NCBI RefSeq assembly: GCF_018885265.1
Contig: NZ_CP076538.1
Span: forward strand, 6,732,001-6,796,000
Origin: Amycolatopsis aidingensis
Lineage (GTDB): Bacteria > Actinomycetota > Actinomycetes > Mycobacteriales > Pseudonocardiaceae
DNA: 64,000 bases
Direction of reading: 5' to 3'
Shown: positions 53,015 through 62,380 of the stretch, piece by piece
Layout of the letters: every line of letters starts with the position of its first letter
Numbering within the stretch: the stretch's first letter is position 1
The notes under the pieces: model-generated
What the model was told of the DNA's origin: nothing
Seen by the model: the letters and a program-made list of their open reading frames with translations, nothing else
Databases searched by the model: none
Position numbers and translations under genes: made by a program

Positions 53015-56000
53015 TTACTCGGGGTCGATCCAGGAGACCTGCATCAGCTGCTTGCCGACCTTCCGGCTGATGAACGTCCCTCGGCCGGGTGGCATCGGCG
53101 ACGGCTTGATGTTGCCGAGCAGCTGCCCTTCGTCCTTCGAGCCGTTCATGATGATGCCGGGTGCCGCGATCTCCTTGAGCTTGCCGATAATCGGGTCGAA
53201 GGTCGCCCTGGACGCGCCACCGGTCCGCCTGGCCACCACCATGTGCAGGCCGACGTCCTTGGCCTGCGGCAGGAACTCGGCCAGCGGCTTGAGCGGGTTG
53301 TTGGTCTGGGTGACCACCAGGTCGTAGTCGTCGACCAGCAGGAACAGCTCCGGGCCCGTCCACCAGGACCGGGTCTTGAGCTGTTCCTGGGTGACGTCCG
53401 GTCCGGGCAGCCGCTTCGTCATCGACCCGGCGGCGTCCTTCATCATCTCGGTGAGCTGATTGGCCGACACCGCGTAGCCGAGCAGCTGGTCGTTGTCCAC
53501 GAAACCGAGCATCGTGCGCCGGTAGTCGACCAGGATGATGACCGCTTCCTTCTTGGTGTAGCGGTCCATGATCCCGCGGGCGATCTGCCGGAGCAGGTTG
53601 GTCTTGCCGGACTCCCCGTCGGCGAAGGCGATGAAGTGCGGCTCGGCCTCGAAGTCCAGGTACACCGGGGCCAGCTCGTCCTCGTTGACGCCGATCGGGA
53701 TGAGCTTGCTGTTGCGGTAGTGGTCCTGGGCCAGCAGCTCGCCGTAGGGCATCTGCTCGGGCAGCAGCCGCACCTGCGGCGCGTGCCGCCCCTTCCAGGC
53801 GGCCTTGATCTTGGCCACCGCATCGGCGACGCCGTTACCCACGGTCTCGCCGTCGCTGGACCCGTCGATCCGCGGCAGCCCGGCGAGCATGTGCAGTTTG
53901 TCCCTGGTCAGACCGCGGCCGGGACGTCCGGCCGGGATGTTCACCGCGACCCTGCGGTCGATGTCGGACTCGCTGGGATCACCGAGTCGCAGCTCGAAAC
54001 GGGTGCCGATCATGTCCTTGATCGCCGGCCGGATGTCGGCCCAGCGGTTGGCGGCCACGATGACGTGTACCCCGTAGGAGAGGCCCTGCGTGGCCAGCTT
54101 GGTGATCTGTGGCTCGAGCTCCTCGAAGTCGTCCCGCAGCGCCCGCCAGCCGTCCACGATGAGGAAGGCGTCGCCGAAAGAGTCCTGTTCGGGCGAAATC
54201 TCACCGCGGCGCTTGCGATTGCGGAACTCGCCCATCGAGTCGATGCCCATCGCCCCGAACCGGGCTTCCCGTTCGTTGGCGAGGGTGACCAGTTCCGCCA
54301 CGATCCGGCGAGCCTTGTCCGGTTCCCTTCGCGCGACCGCGACCCCGCCGACGTGCGGAAGGTCGTTCAACCCGGCCAGCGTCCCGCCACCGAGGTCGAC
54401 GCAGTAGAACTGCGCCTCCTCCGGGGTATGCGTCAGTGCCATGGACATCACCAGGGTGCGCAGCAGGGTCGACTTGCCGGACTGCGGTCCACCGACGACC
54501 ACGCCGTGCCCCGAAGCGCCCGAGAAGTCCGCCCACAGCGGGTCCCGGCGCTGCTCGTACGGCCGGTCGACGATACCGATCGGCACCTGCAACCTGCCGT
54601 TGCCGAAGAAGCCGACCGGGGAGAGCCCGCGGTCCTCGGTCGGGTTCAGGTTGGGCAGCAGGGTGTCCAGCGAGTTCGGTTCCTTCAGCGGCGGCAGCCA
54701 CACCTCATGCGCCGGCGGCCCCTGGCCGATCAGCCTGGACACGATGACGTCCAGCTCGCTCGGCTCGACGGCCTCCTCCGACTGGGACTGCTGAGGCTGC
54801 TGGGGTTCGGCGGGCTGTGGTTCCGGTTCGGGCTCGGCCGGCAGATCCACGTAGTCCGGTACGAACAGCTGCGGTCGCTTGTCGGCCCGTACCACGGTGG
54901 CGCCGGTCGCGGCCTGCTTGATCCCGGCGGGCCGGTACGGTCCGGACACGTACGAGGCCTTGAACCGCACCAGGGTGGAGGTGTCGTATTTCAGGTAGCC
55001 ACCACCGGGGACGGAAGGCAGCTCGAACGCGTCCGGAACGCCGATCGCCGCCCTGGACTCGGCGGCCGAGAAGGTCTTCAGACCGATCCGGTAGGAGAGG
55101 TGCGAGTCCAGCCCGCGCAGCTTGCCCTCCTCCAGGCGCTGCGAGGCGAGCAGCATGTGCATCTGCAGCGAGCGGCCGAGCCGGCCGATCGCGACGAACA
55201 GCTCGATGAAGTCGGGTTTGGCCGACAGCAGCTCGGAGAACTCGTCGACCACGATGAACAGCGCGGGCAGCGGGTCGAGGTCGGCCCCGTTCTCCCTGGC
55301 CTTCTCGTACTCCCAGACGTTCTTGAAGTTGCCGCCGCTCTTCAGCGCTTCCTGGCGCCGGTTCATCTCTCCGGCCAGGGCGTCCTTCATCCGGTCGACC
55401 AGGGTGACCTCGTCCGCGAGGTTGGTGATCACCGCGGACACATGGGGAGACTCGTCCAGCCCGAGGAAGGTCGCACCACCCTTGAAGTCGACCAGTACGA
55501 AGTTGAGCGCGGTCGAGGAATGCGTGGCGAGCATGCCCAGCACCAGGGTGCGCAGGAACTCGGACTTACCGGAACCGGTGGCGCCAATGCACAGGCCGTG
55601 CGGGCCCATGCCCTCCATCGCGGCTTCCTTGATGTCCAGCTCCACTGGCTGGCCATACTCGCCGACTCCGAACGGCACCCGGTACCGGTCCCGGATCGGG
55701 CGGGGACGCCAGGCCTGCTGAACATCGAAAGTCATCGGATCGCCGGGGATGCCGAGCAGTTCCAGCAGCGAGGGATTGGACAGCAGCGGCTCCTCCTCGC
55801 CCGAGTCGGCCGCCGCCGAACCGATCCGGTACGGGGAGATCTTGCGGGCCAGCGCCTCGGCTTCCACCACGCTCAGCGTGTCCGGCTTGCCGAACCACTC
55901 GACCCCGCCCGCGCTGCGCGCGCCGAGCCGCTCCTGCTCGACCACCAGCCGCAGGCCACGGCGGGCGGCGAGGTTACCGATCGACTCGGAAAGGTCGATC

Positions 56001-57034
56001 AGGGTGACCCCGACCAGCCCTTCCTCGAGGATGATCTGCTCTTCCTTGGTGATATCGGCGTCGTCGATCACGATGACGATATGCGGCTGGTCGGCGGGGG
56101 GTGTGGCGTTGCGGGAGAAGCGCTGCCGATCGCGCAGTTCCTCGTCCAGCCATTGCTCGATCTGGGCCAGCGAACCCGCCATCATCCGCAGCTGTCCGAT
56201 GCCATCGGACAGGGTGGGGTGCTGCGCATGCGGCAGCCACTTGATCCACTCCCACTCCTGCTTGGCCCGGCCCGCGCTGGCCACGGCGACCAGCACGTCG
56301 TCCGGGCTGTGGAAAGTGACCGTCTGCGCGAGCATCGCCCTGGTCAGGCCGCGGGTGAGCTCGCGATCACCCTGCATGCTGACCGCGGCGAACCCGCGCA
56401 GGGTGATCTGGGTCGGCAGGTCGGGCACGATCGAGTGCGCCCGCACGAAGCGGCGCAACGCGAGGGTGGCGATCGGTTCCAGCTCGTCGACCGGCCCGGT
56501 CTGTGGTGGTACCAGCCTGGTGGCGAGCCGGTGCGAGCTGCGGCCGACTCGGAGGTGCAGGAAGTCCTGGTCACTCTGCCTGCGTTCCCACATCCGCCTG
56601 CTGGTGGCCAGCGGCCACAGGGCCTGGGGGTCCGGGTGCACCCACTCCAGCGCCGCCCGCTGGTCGCTCATCGCCTCCCGGGCCCGGTCCCGCATCTGAC
56701 CGAGGTAGCGCAGGTAGTCCTTGCGGTCCTCGTTCATCTCGGCCTTCTTCGGGCCGCCGCCCTTGCCGCCCCCGGCGAACATGCCGACCATCGACATGAT
56801 CATCATCATCGGGAACATCAGGAACATGGGGCTGCGCGACATCGCACCGCCGCTGGTGAACATGAAGACGACCATGCCCAGCATGGCGACCACCATGACC
56901 ACGGGCATCAGCTTCATCAGGATGTTGCCCGGGATCTGCCTCGGCACCTCGGGTGGCGGCTCGAGGTGCACCTCACCGCCCGGCGGGCGCGGCGCGGCAA
57001 GGCGTGGCGACCGCTTGAACTGCAGCGTGCTCAC
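53015..57034 (-). CDS. eccC4: Type VII secretion ATPase EccC
   Basis: A 1339-residue FtsK/SpoIIIE-type motor. Two membrane helices near residues 36-80 (MPVVMVVAMLGMVVFMFTSG in part) precede three ATPase domains with P-loops GATGSGKS (about 485), GGPQSGKST (about 852) and DGESGKTN (about 1142); Walker B motifs include FVLVDFKGG and CVDLGGG. As in other single-chain EccC proteins, EsxB-type signals bind the third ATPase domain. GTG at 57034 has GAGGGG 8 bases upstream. Divergent from eccD. Confidence 0.97.
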   Translation of the reverse strand: MSTLQFKRSPRLAAPRPPGGEVHLEPPPEVPRQIPGNILMKLMPVVMVVAMLGMVVFMFTSGGAMSRSPMFLMFPMMMIMSMVGMFAGGGKGGGPKKAEMNEDRKDYLRYLGQMRDRAREAMSDQRAALEWVHPDPQALWPLATSRRMWERRQSDQDFLHLRVGRSSHRLATRLVPPQTGPVDELEPIATLALRRFVRAHSIVPDLPTQITLRGFAAVSMQGDRELTRGLTRAMLAQTVTFHSPDDVLVAVASAGRAKQEWEWIKWLPHAQHPTLSDGIGQLRMMAGSLAQIEQWLDEELRDRQRFSRNATPPADQPHIVIVIDDADITKEEQIILEEGLVGVTLIDLSESIGNLAARRGLRLVVEQERLGARSAGGVEWFGKPDTLSVVEAEALARKISPYRIGSAAADSGEEEPLLSNPSLLELLGIPGDPMTFDVQQAWRPRPIRDRYRVPFGVGEYGQPVELDIKEAAMEGMGPHGLCIGATGSGKSEFLRTLVLGMLATHSSTALNFVLVDFKGGATFLGLDESPHVSAVITNLADEVTLVDRMKDALAGEMNRRQEALKSGGNFKNVWEYEKARENGADLDPLPALFIVVDEFSELLSAKPDFIELFVAIGRLGRSLQMHMLLASQRLEEGKLRGLDSHLSYRIGLKTFSAAESRAAIGVPDAFELPSVPGGGYLKYDTSTLVRFKASYVSGPYRPAGIKQAATGATVVRADKRPQLFVPDYVDLPAEPEPEPQPAEPQQPQQSQSEEAVEPSELDVIVSRLIGQGPPAHEVWLPPLKEPNSLDTLLPNLNPTEDRGLSPVGFFGNGRLQVPIGIVDRPYEQRRDPLWADFSGASGHGVVVGGPQSGKSTLLRTLVMSMALTHTPEEAQFYCVDLGGGTLAGLNDLPHVGGVAVARREPDKARRIVAELVTLANEREARFGAMGIDSMGEFRNRKRRGEISPEQDSFGDAFLIVDGWRALRDDFEELEPQITKLATQGLSYGVHVIVAANRWADIRPAIKDMIGTRFELRLGDPSESDIDRRVAVNIPAGRPGRGLTRDKLHMLAGLPRIDGSSDGETVGNGVADAVAKIKAAWKGRHAPQVRLLPEQMPYGELLAQDHYRNSKLIPIGVNEDELAPVYLDFEAEPHFIAFADGESGKTNLLRQIARGIMDRYTKKEAVIILVDYRRTMLGFVDNDQLLGYAVSANQLTEMMKDAAGSMTKRLPGPDVTQEQLKTRSWWTGPELFLLVDDYDLVVTQTNNPLKPLAEFLPQAKDVGLHMVVARRTGGASRATFDPIIGKLKEIAAPGIIMNGSKDEGQLLGNIKPSPMPPGRGTFISRKVGKQLMQVSWIDPE

Positions 57035-57268
57035 CGAAGGACCCCTCTTCAACTCGGCGATGTCGGCCAGCCCTGGGCACGGCCGACCCACACGGTAGCG
57101 AACGCGGGTTGGGTGAAGTTGACCCCACGATTGCTCCCGGTGCGCTAATACTAGGGCCGGTCACCGACAGCGTGGGTCCATTTGGCCCAGGTTGCCGGAC
57201 CGCCGCGGTGGTTAGGTATAAGTACCCCGGGTGCAATACAGCATTCTCTCCAGGTAGGGGGCAAGCAG

Positions 57269-58666
57269 GTGGCAACGGGCACGACGGTATTCAGCAGGGT
57301 CACGGTGGTGGCCCCGCGGACCAGGATCGACGTGGCGTTGCCTGCCGACGTCGCGGTGGCCGACCTGCTACCGATGCTCCTGGAGATGGCGCGGGAGGCG
57401 ACACCGGACGGCGGCGCGCGACACGGTGGCTGGGCGCTGGCCAAGCTCGGGGACGCCCCGTTGGATCCCAGCCGGACCCTCGCGTCGCTCGGCGTGGTCG
57501 ACGGGGAGCTGCTCCAGCTGCGCAGGCGCAACGAGAATCCGCCACCCCCGCTGTATGACGACGTGGTCGACGCGATCGCCGAGTCCGATCCGGGCAGCTT
57601 CCGGCCGTGGACCAAGGAGACGGCCCAGCGCATCGGGCACATCGCGGGCGGGCTCGCGCTGTTCGTCGCCGCCTTCGCCCTGTTCATGGGCGGCTCGTTG
57701 TTCGGCGGCAGCGGGCTCGCCGCCGCGATCGCAGGCGGGGTGGGCGCGGTCGCCTGCGTGGCCCTGGGGGCGGTACTGACCAAGGCCTACAGCGCCGAGG
57801 CCACAGGGGTACTGATCGCCGCCGCCGGTGGCCTGCCGATGGCCTTCGTAAGCGGCTTCTACATCGTGCCGGACGGGTCGCTGCGGGCGAAGCTGCTGCT
57901 GGCCTCGGCTCTGGTCGTGGTGATCGCCGCGGTCGCCATTGTCGTCATCGGCGCCGGTATCACCACGTTCATCGCGGCCGCCACGGCGGGCACGCTCGGG
58001 TTGATCGCCTTCGCGGTCGCCACCCTGGTCGCGCACCCGGCTCCGGGTATCGCCGCGGGCGCCGCCGCGGTCTCGCTCGGCTGCATCTCGATCTTGCCGC
58101 GGGCCACCATCTGGCTGGCCAAGCTACCGCTGCCGCACGTTCCCGGTACCGCCGAGGAGCTCAAGGAGGACTCCGGCTTCCCGGACTACACGGCTATCGA
58201 GCGGCGCACCACGGTGGCACACAACTACATGACCGGCCTGCTGATCGGCTGCGGCGCGGCGACGGCCATCGCGGCGATCATCACGGCGAGCTCGTCGAGC
58301 ATCTTCGGCATCATCACCGGCGTCGTGGCCACGCTGGCGCTGCTGCTACGGGCCCGTACCTACGCCAACGGCAGCCAGGCGGTCGCACTGCTGACGACCG
58401 GCATGGTGTCGGCCGGGGGTATCCTGCTCGGCTGGCTGTGGACGGAGGACACCTTCGGCAGGCTGCTGTGGGTGTTCGGCTCACTGATCCTGCTGGCCGC
58501 GGCGGCACTGGTCCTCGGAGTGATCTTCCCGAACCAGCGGTTCTCCCCGCCGATGCGGCGGACAGTGGAGATCATCGAGGCGATCTGCGTCGCGACGGTG
58601 CTGCCGCTCGCGCTCGCGGTGATGGATCTGTACTCCGCAATGCGGGGCATCGAGCTCGGCGGATAG
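57269..58666 (+). CDS. eccD4: Type VII secretion channel protein EccD
   Basis: A 465-residue protein with an N-terminal ubiquitin-like (YukD) domain (residues 1-90, VTVVAPRTRIDVALPADV and LQLRRRNENPPPP) and about 11 membrane helices. EccD dimers form the pore region of the membrane complex. The GTG at 57269 follows AGGGGG; an upstream in-frame extension is not supported. mycP follows 11 bp later, so they are one operon. Confidence 0.95.
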   Translation: MATGTTVFSRVTVVAPRTRIDVALPADVAVADLLPMLLEMAREATPDGGARHGGWALAKLGDAPLDPSRTLASLGVVDGELLQLRRRNENPPPPLYDDVVDAIAESDPGSFRPWTKETAQRIGHIAGGLALFVAAFALFMGGSLFGGSGLAAAIAGGVGAVACVALGAVLTKAYSAEATGVLIAAAGGLPMAFVSGFYIVPDGSLRAKLLLASALVVVIAAVAIVVIGAGITTFIAAATAGTLGLIAFAVATLVAHPAPGIAAGAAAVSLGCISILPRATIWLAKLPLPHVPGTAEELKEDSGFPDYTAIERRTTVAHNYMTGLLIGCGAATAIAAIITASSSSIFGIITGVVATLALLLRARTYANGSQAVALLTTGMVSAGGILLGWLWTEDTFGRLLWVFGSLILLAAAALVLGVIFPNQRFSPPMRRTVEIIEAICVATVLPLALAVMDLYSAMRGIELGG

Positions 58667-58677
58667 GGCTGGCAGGC

Positions 58678-60306
58678 ATGGGATCCAGCAGAGCACGCGG
58701 GCGGCTGACCGGACCCGTGCGGCGGGCCGGCGCCGTGCTGCTGGCGGCGACCATCGGTGTCCTCGCCCCGGGCGTGACCCCGATACCTGCGGTGGCGCAG
58801 GACGATGCCGCGGACGATGGCGGGTTCTACGCCGAGCCACCACCGCTGCCGCCGGGCACGCCGCCCCCTCCGGATGGTGGCGGTGTGCCGGAGGAGACGT
58901 TCGCACTGGACACCCAGTGCGTCACCCGGGATCTGGAAGACGACATCGAGCTGCCGAACAAGCCGTGGGGGCAGCAGTACCTGCGGGTCGAGCAGGCGCA
59001 GACCTTGGCCCGCTCGTCGACCGGCTCGGCGGGCAGGTATCGCGACGGAAGGCCGGTCAAGGTCGCGGTGATCGACACCGGGGTCACCCCGCATCCCTTC
59101 TTCCAGGACCGGCTCAAGGGGGTCGGTGACTACGTCAAGGAGGTCCCGCCCGGCCCCGGCCTGGAGGACTGCGACGGGCACGGAACCGAGGTGGCCGGGA
59201 TCATCGCGGCGAACCCGACCGACCCGGATATCGGCTTCACCGGGGTGGCGCCGGATGCGGAGATCCTGTCGATCCGGCAGTCCAGCCAGAACTACAAGAA
59301 GGACACGCAACAGCAGTCTCAGCCGCCGGCCGGTGATGAGGGCGGCGGTGAGGAGGGCCAGCCCGGCGACGGTGGGGAATCGAGCGAGCTGCCTGCCGAT
59401 GAGCAGACGAACGGGCTGCGCGGGTCCACCGATCCGGCCCAGGAGGGCCCGACGCGGCAGCTCAATGATGGCGAGACCGCGGGCAACGTGGACACCCTGG
59501 CGCAGGCCATCGTGCTGGCCGCGAACAACGACGTCGACGTGATGAACGTGTCCATCAACAACTGCCGGGAGGCTAACGGGCAGATCAGCGAGCCCGAGCG
59601 CAACCTGCAGGCCGCTGTGCGCTACGCGGTCGAGGTCAAGGACGTGGTGGTGGTCTCCGCTGCCGGCAACACCGGCGAGAAGTGCCAGCAGAACAATCAG
59701 CTCGCCCCGAACAAGCCGCGCTCGGTTGTCACCCCGCCGTGGTTCGCCGAGGATGTGCTGTCGGTGGCGGCGGTCGACGAGAACGGCAACGTGGCGCCGT
59801 TCAGCGTGCATGGCCCGTGGGTGAGTGTCGCGGCACCGGGTACCGAGATCATCTCACTGGACCCCGCGAAGAACTCGTCGAAGCTCGCGAACCGGATGGT
59901 TGAGGGCAGCGGCGATCCGATGCCGATCCAGGGCACCAGCTTCGCCGCCCCGTACGTGGCCGGATTGGCCGCGCTGGTGCGGACCGTGCACCCGGACCTC
60001 GACGCCCGTCAGGTGATGCGGCGAATCGTCAGCACCGCCCAGCACCCTGCGGCTCCCGACGGCCGGGACAACTTCATCGGTTACGGGATCATTGACCCGA
60101 TGGCGGCGCTGACCTCGATGGTGCCGGAGGAGGAGGGCGTGCCGCCCGCCCAGCCGAAACAGCTGCCCTCAGACATGCCTCCACCGAACGTACGTGACCC
60201 GCTGCCGGTGATCGTGGCTTTCGCCGGCGCGGGTGGGGCCGTGGTCGCCTTGCTGATCGCACTGTTCGTGGTGCACACCGTCCGTCGCAACCGCCGCACC
60301 CCCTAG
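58678..60306 (+). CDS. mycP4: Mycosin protease MycP (ESX-4)
   Basis: A 542-residue membrane-anchored subtilisin. After a signal peptide (about 1-41) comes a Pro-rich propeptide-like stretch. Catalytic residues are Asp133 (VIDTGVT), His168 (DGHGTEVAG) and Ser421 (GTSFAAP). A Gln/Gly/Glu-rich loop (about 208-265) is inserted in the protease domain, as in mycosins. One membrane helix near residues 508-532 precedes a basic tail (HTVRRNRRTP). Downstream of eccD. Confidence 0.95.
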   Translation: MGSSRARGRLTGPVRRAGAVLLAATIGVLAPGVTPIPAVAQDDAADDGGFYAEPPPLPPGTPPPPDGGGVPEETFALDTQCVTRDLEDDIELPNKPWGQQYLRVEQAQTLARSSTGSAGRYRDGRPVKVAVIDTGVTPHPFFQDRLKGVGDYVKEVPPGPGLEDCDGHGTEVAGIIAANPTDPDIGFTGVAPDAEILSIRQSSQNYKKDTQQQSQPPAGDEGGGEEGQPGDGGESSELPADEQTNGLRGSTDPAQEGPTRQLNDGETAGNVDTLAQAIVLAANNDVDVMNVSINNCREANGQISEPERNLQAAVRYAVEVKDVVVVSAAGNTGEKCQQNNQLAPNKPRSVVTPPWFAEDVLSVAAVDENGNVAPFSVHGPWVSVAAPGTEIISLDPAKNSSKLANRMVEGSGDPMPIQGTSFAAPYVAGLAALVRTVHPDLDARQVMRRIVSTAQHPAAPDGRDNFIGYGIIDPMAALTSMVPEEEGVPPAQPKQLPSDMPPPNVRDPLPVIVAFAGAGGAVVALLIALFVVHTVRRNRRTP

Positions 60307-60353
60307 CTAGCCCCTTTACACAACCTTCCCCGCCCGCTCCCACGCTGCCAACT

Positions 60354-60452
60354 GCGCGTTTAGCGGGCTAAACGTTCCCGCTGGCACCCGGCATGCTGCA
60401 TTCAGCGGGCAAACCGCACCACCGCCGAGTACGTTTCGCGGGCAAACTGCGC
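60354..60452. repeat. Dispersed palindromic repeat, three copies
   Basis: Copies at 60354-60375, 60395-60419 (ATTCAGCGGGC variant) and 60429-60452, all same orientation, in the 287-bp gap between the convergent mycP and eccB genes. Confidence 0.85.
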
Positions 60453-60496
60453 GGCTCGGCGGGTGTGGAAGCGGGCACGGCAGCGGGACAACGGGC

Positions 60497-60532
60497 ATGC
60501 TCACCGGGCATGACGGCTTGCCCGGTGAGCAT
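60497..60532. terminator. Bidirectional terminator hairpin
   Basis: A perfect 14-bp inverted repeat (ATGCTCACCGGGCA with its complement) and 8-base loop between mycP4 and eccB4. Confidence 0.88.
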
Positions 60533-60593
60533 GGTCTGCGGGTTTCACCTGCCACGCTCAGCCGGGTGACGCCTGGGGCTTCCGTCGACGCGC

Positions 60594-62225
60594 TCAGCTG
60601 CCGCCCGGCGCGCCTGCGGCTTCCGGTGACTGCACCTCGAAGTCGCCAGGCTCTGCCGGCTCGACCGGAACGCGGTCGAAGGTGCGCAGCACATCCTGCG
60701 TGTTCAGAGATGGCCCGGTCGGCAACAGCCGGAGAATCGACTCGGGAGCCGGCCGCGGGTCGTTGAGGCCCAGGCCGGCCGCTGTCCGCTCACTCGGAAC
60801 CCCGTAGCGCATGCCCCGGTCCGAGACGAGCTGGATCGGTCCACGGCCGAAGCTGTCCTTCCCCGTAGCCGAACGCACCACCGCCGCGTAACCAGGTTGC
60901 ATGTAGAAGCTGTCCAGAGGCAGGCCGTTGGGGCCGGGCTGACCGACCTCGACCGCCTCAGAGTCACCCTGCGCATTGGCCGGCACCGGTGATTCCGCAC
61001 CGACGAACACCTTGGTGTGGCCGTCCCGGTTCTGCCCTTCGCCCTCGATCGTCCAGCCGAGGCAGCTGGAGGGGTACCGCACCGGATCCAGCACCGTCGG
61101 GACCACCTTGGGGTAGTCGTCCACGTCCAGATACGAGTCCATGCCGGGACCCACCTCAGGCAGTTCCTGCAGTTTGTCGACGCTGACCTCGGGCGGCGGG
61201 CCGCTGTTCGGCGAGCGCTCGAAGCGGACCATGTCGGCCACGGCCTTGGACACCTGCTGGACGCCCTCCTGGGTGACCACGAAGTACAACGTGCTGTCCA
61301 CACGAGAGGACGAGAACACCTGACCGACCTCGATGCCTTCCAGACCGAAGGTGTTCGGCGACCCCGCGCCGGGCACGGTGGGAGCCTTGATCTCGCCGAC
61401 CGGCGGGATGGCGTTCAGCAGACTCATCGAGATGTAGCGGGGCTTGTCGCTCAGGTTGAGCGCCCGACGAACGGACCGCTGGTTCTCCATGTCGATCTCG
61501 GCGCGAACGGTGTCGGCATGCGGCCGGTTGGCGTCGCCACTCAGGCGGTAGATCAGGTACGTCTTGCCGTTCTCCGCGGTGGCCAGCAGCGCCTCGTTCT
61601 GGGTCAGCTCCTTGCCGAGCTTATCGACACCCGCGACCACCGTGGTCGTGTTCTCGTTCGCGCTGGTGGGATCTGGCAGGCTCATGTTGAGACCGATCAG
61701 GTCGCAGACCGCCCAGTTGTCCGAAATCCGCTGCTCAGCGGTGGGCAACAGCGGCGGACCGTCCGGGATGCCCTGCTGCCGAGCCCGCGGAATGTCCTTG
61801 AGCTGCTCGTCCGAGACGAAATTCGGCTCCTTCACCTCGACATTACCGCCACCTGCCGCTGCACCCTCGCCGCCTTCCTGCGCACGTTCCTGCTGCGCCA
61901 TGAGGAGGAGGCGCGCGGAAGCCAGGTTGAACGTCGGGACGAGGGTCTTCGGGTTGCCGGTCACGACGTAGATCGAGCCCGATTCTTTCCCGATCACGAT
62001 GTTGCCCGAGTTCGGGACGGTCGGCTTGGGCTTGAACAAGCCGAAGATCATGAAGCCGAGCAGGCCGAGAACGCTGATCACGACGCCGACTACGGTCGCG
62101 CGGGAATGCGTCCGCATCGGGTCGTGCAGCATCACGGCGTCCCTGCGCACCAGCGCCGACTGCATCCGCCGCAGTACGAACTGGTACGCCTGGACCTGAG
62201 ACTTGGTTGTCGGTGTTGACGGCAT
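60594..62225 (-). CDS. eccB4: Type VII secretion protein EccB
   Basis: A 543-residue protein: short cytoplasmic N-terminus (TPTTKSQVQAYQFVLRRMQSAL, given in part as SQVQAYQFVLRRMQ), one membrane helix at about 45-65 (VVGVVISVLGLLGFMIFGLF), and a periplasmic repeat domain with two Cys likely forming a disulfide (AVCDLIG and SSCLGW). EccB links the channel to the outer side. ATG at 62225. Divergent from eccE, so 62226-62380 holds both promoters. Confidence 0.95.
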   Translation of the reverse strand: MPSTPTTKSQVQAYQFVLRRMQSALVRRDAVMLHDPMRTHSRATVVGVVISVLGLLGFMIFGLFKPKPTVPNSGNIVIGKESGSIYVVTGNPKTLVPTFNLASARLLLMAQQERAQEGGEGAAAGGGNVEVKEPNFVSDEQLKDIPRARQQGIPDGPPLLPTAEQRISDNWAVCDLIGLNMSLPDPTSANENTTTVVAGVDKLGKELTQNEALLATAENGKTYLIYRLSGDANRPHADTVRAEIDMENQRSVRRALNLSDKPRYISMSLLNAIPPVGEIKAPTVPGAGSPNTFGLEGIEVGQVFSSSRVDSTLYFVVTQEGVQQVSKAVADMVRFERSPNSGPPPEVSVDKLQELPEVGPGMDSYLDVDDYPKVVPTVLDPVRYPSSCLGWTIEGEGQNRDGHTKVFVGAESPVPANAQGDSEAVEVGQPGPNGLPLDSFYMQPGYAAVVRSATGKDSFGRGPIQLVSDRGMRYGVPSERTAAGLGLNDPRPAPESILRLLPTGPSLNTQDVLRTFDRVPVEPAEPGDFEVQSPEAAGAPGGS

Positions 62226-62380
62226 TCTCGACCTACAGCTCTCCCAGTCGCGGTACGGTTCCGCAGGATAGTCGTACGGGGACCGTCTGGTGTGGGCTTT
62301 CTACCAACTCCGGTTAGTGTTTGACTCCTCGGGACCGGCTTTCCAGCTCAGCAGCACCAACGAGGGAAGAGAACGCGCGG

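Noticed and set aside
53243..57148. A 1301-codon open frame on the plus strand opposite eccC4
   Set aside because: It is antisense to a clearly conserved EccC, in the frame where high G+C third positions suppress stop codons; composition is repetitive Arg/His/Gly/Val and no domain is visible.
57607..60306. An 899-codon plus-strand frame beginning inside eccD4
   Set aside because: It is a shifted frame of eccD4 whose 3' part becomes the true mycP4 frame; mycP4 has its own start at 58678 with a signal peptide.
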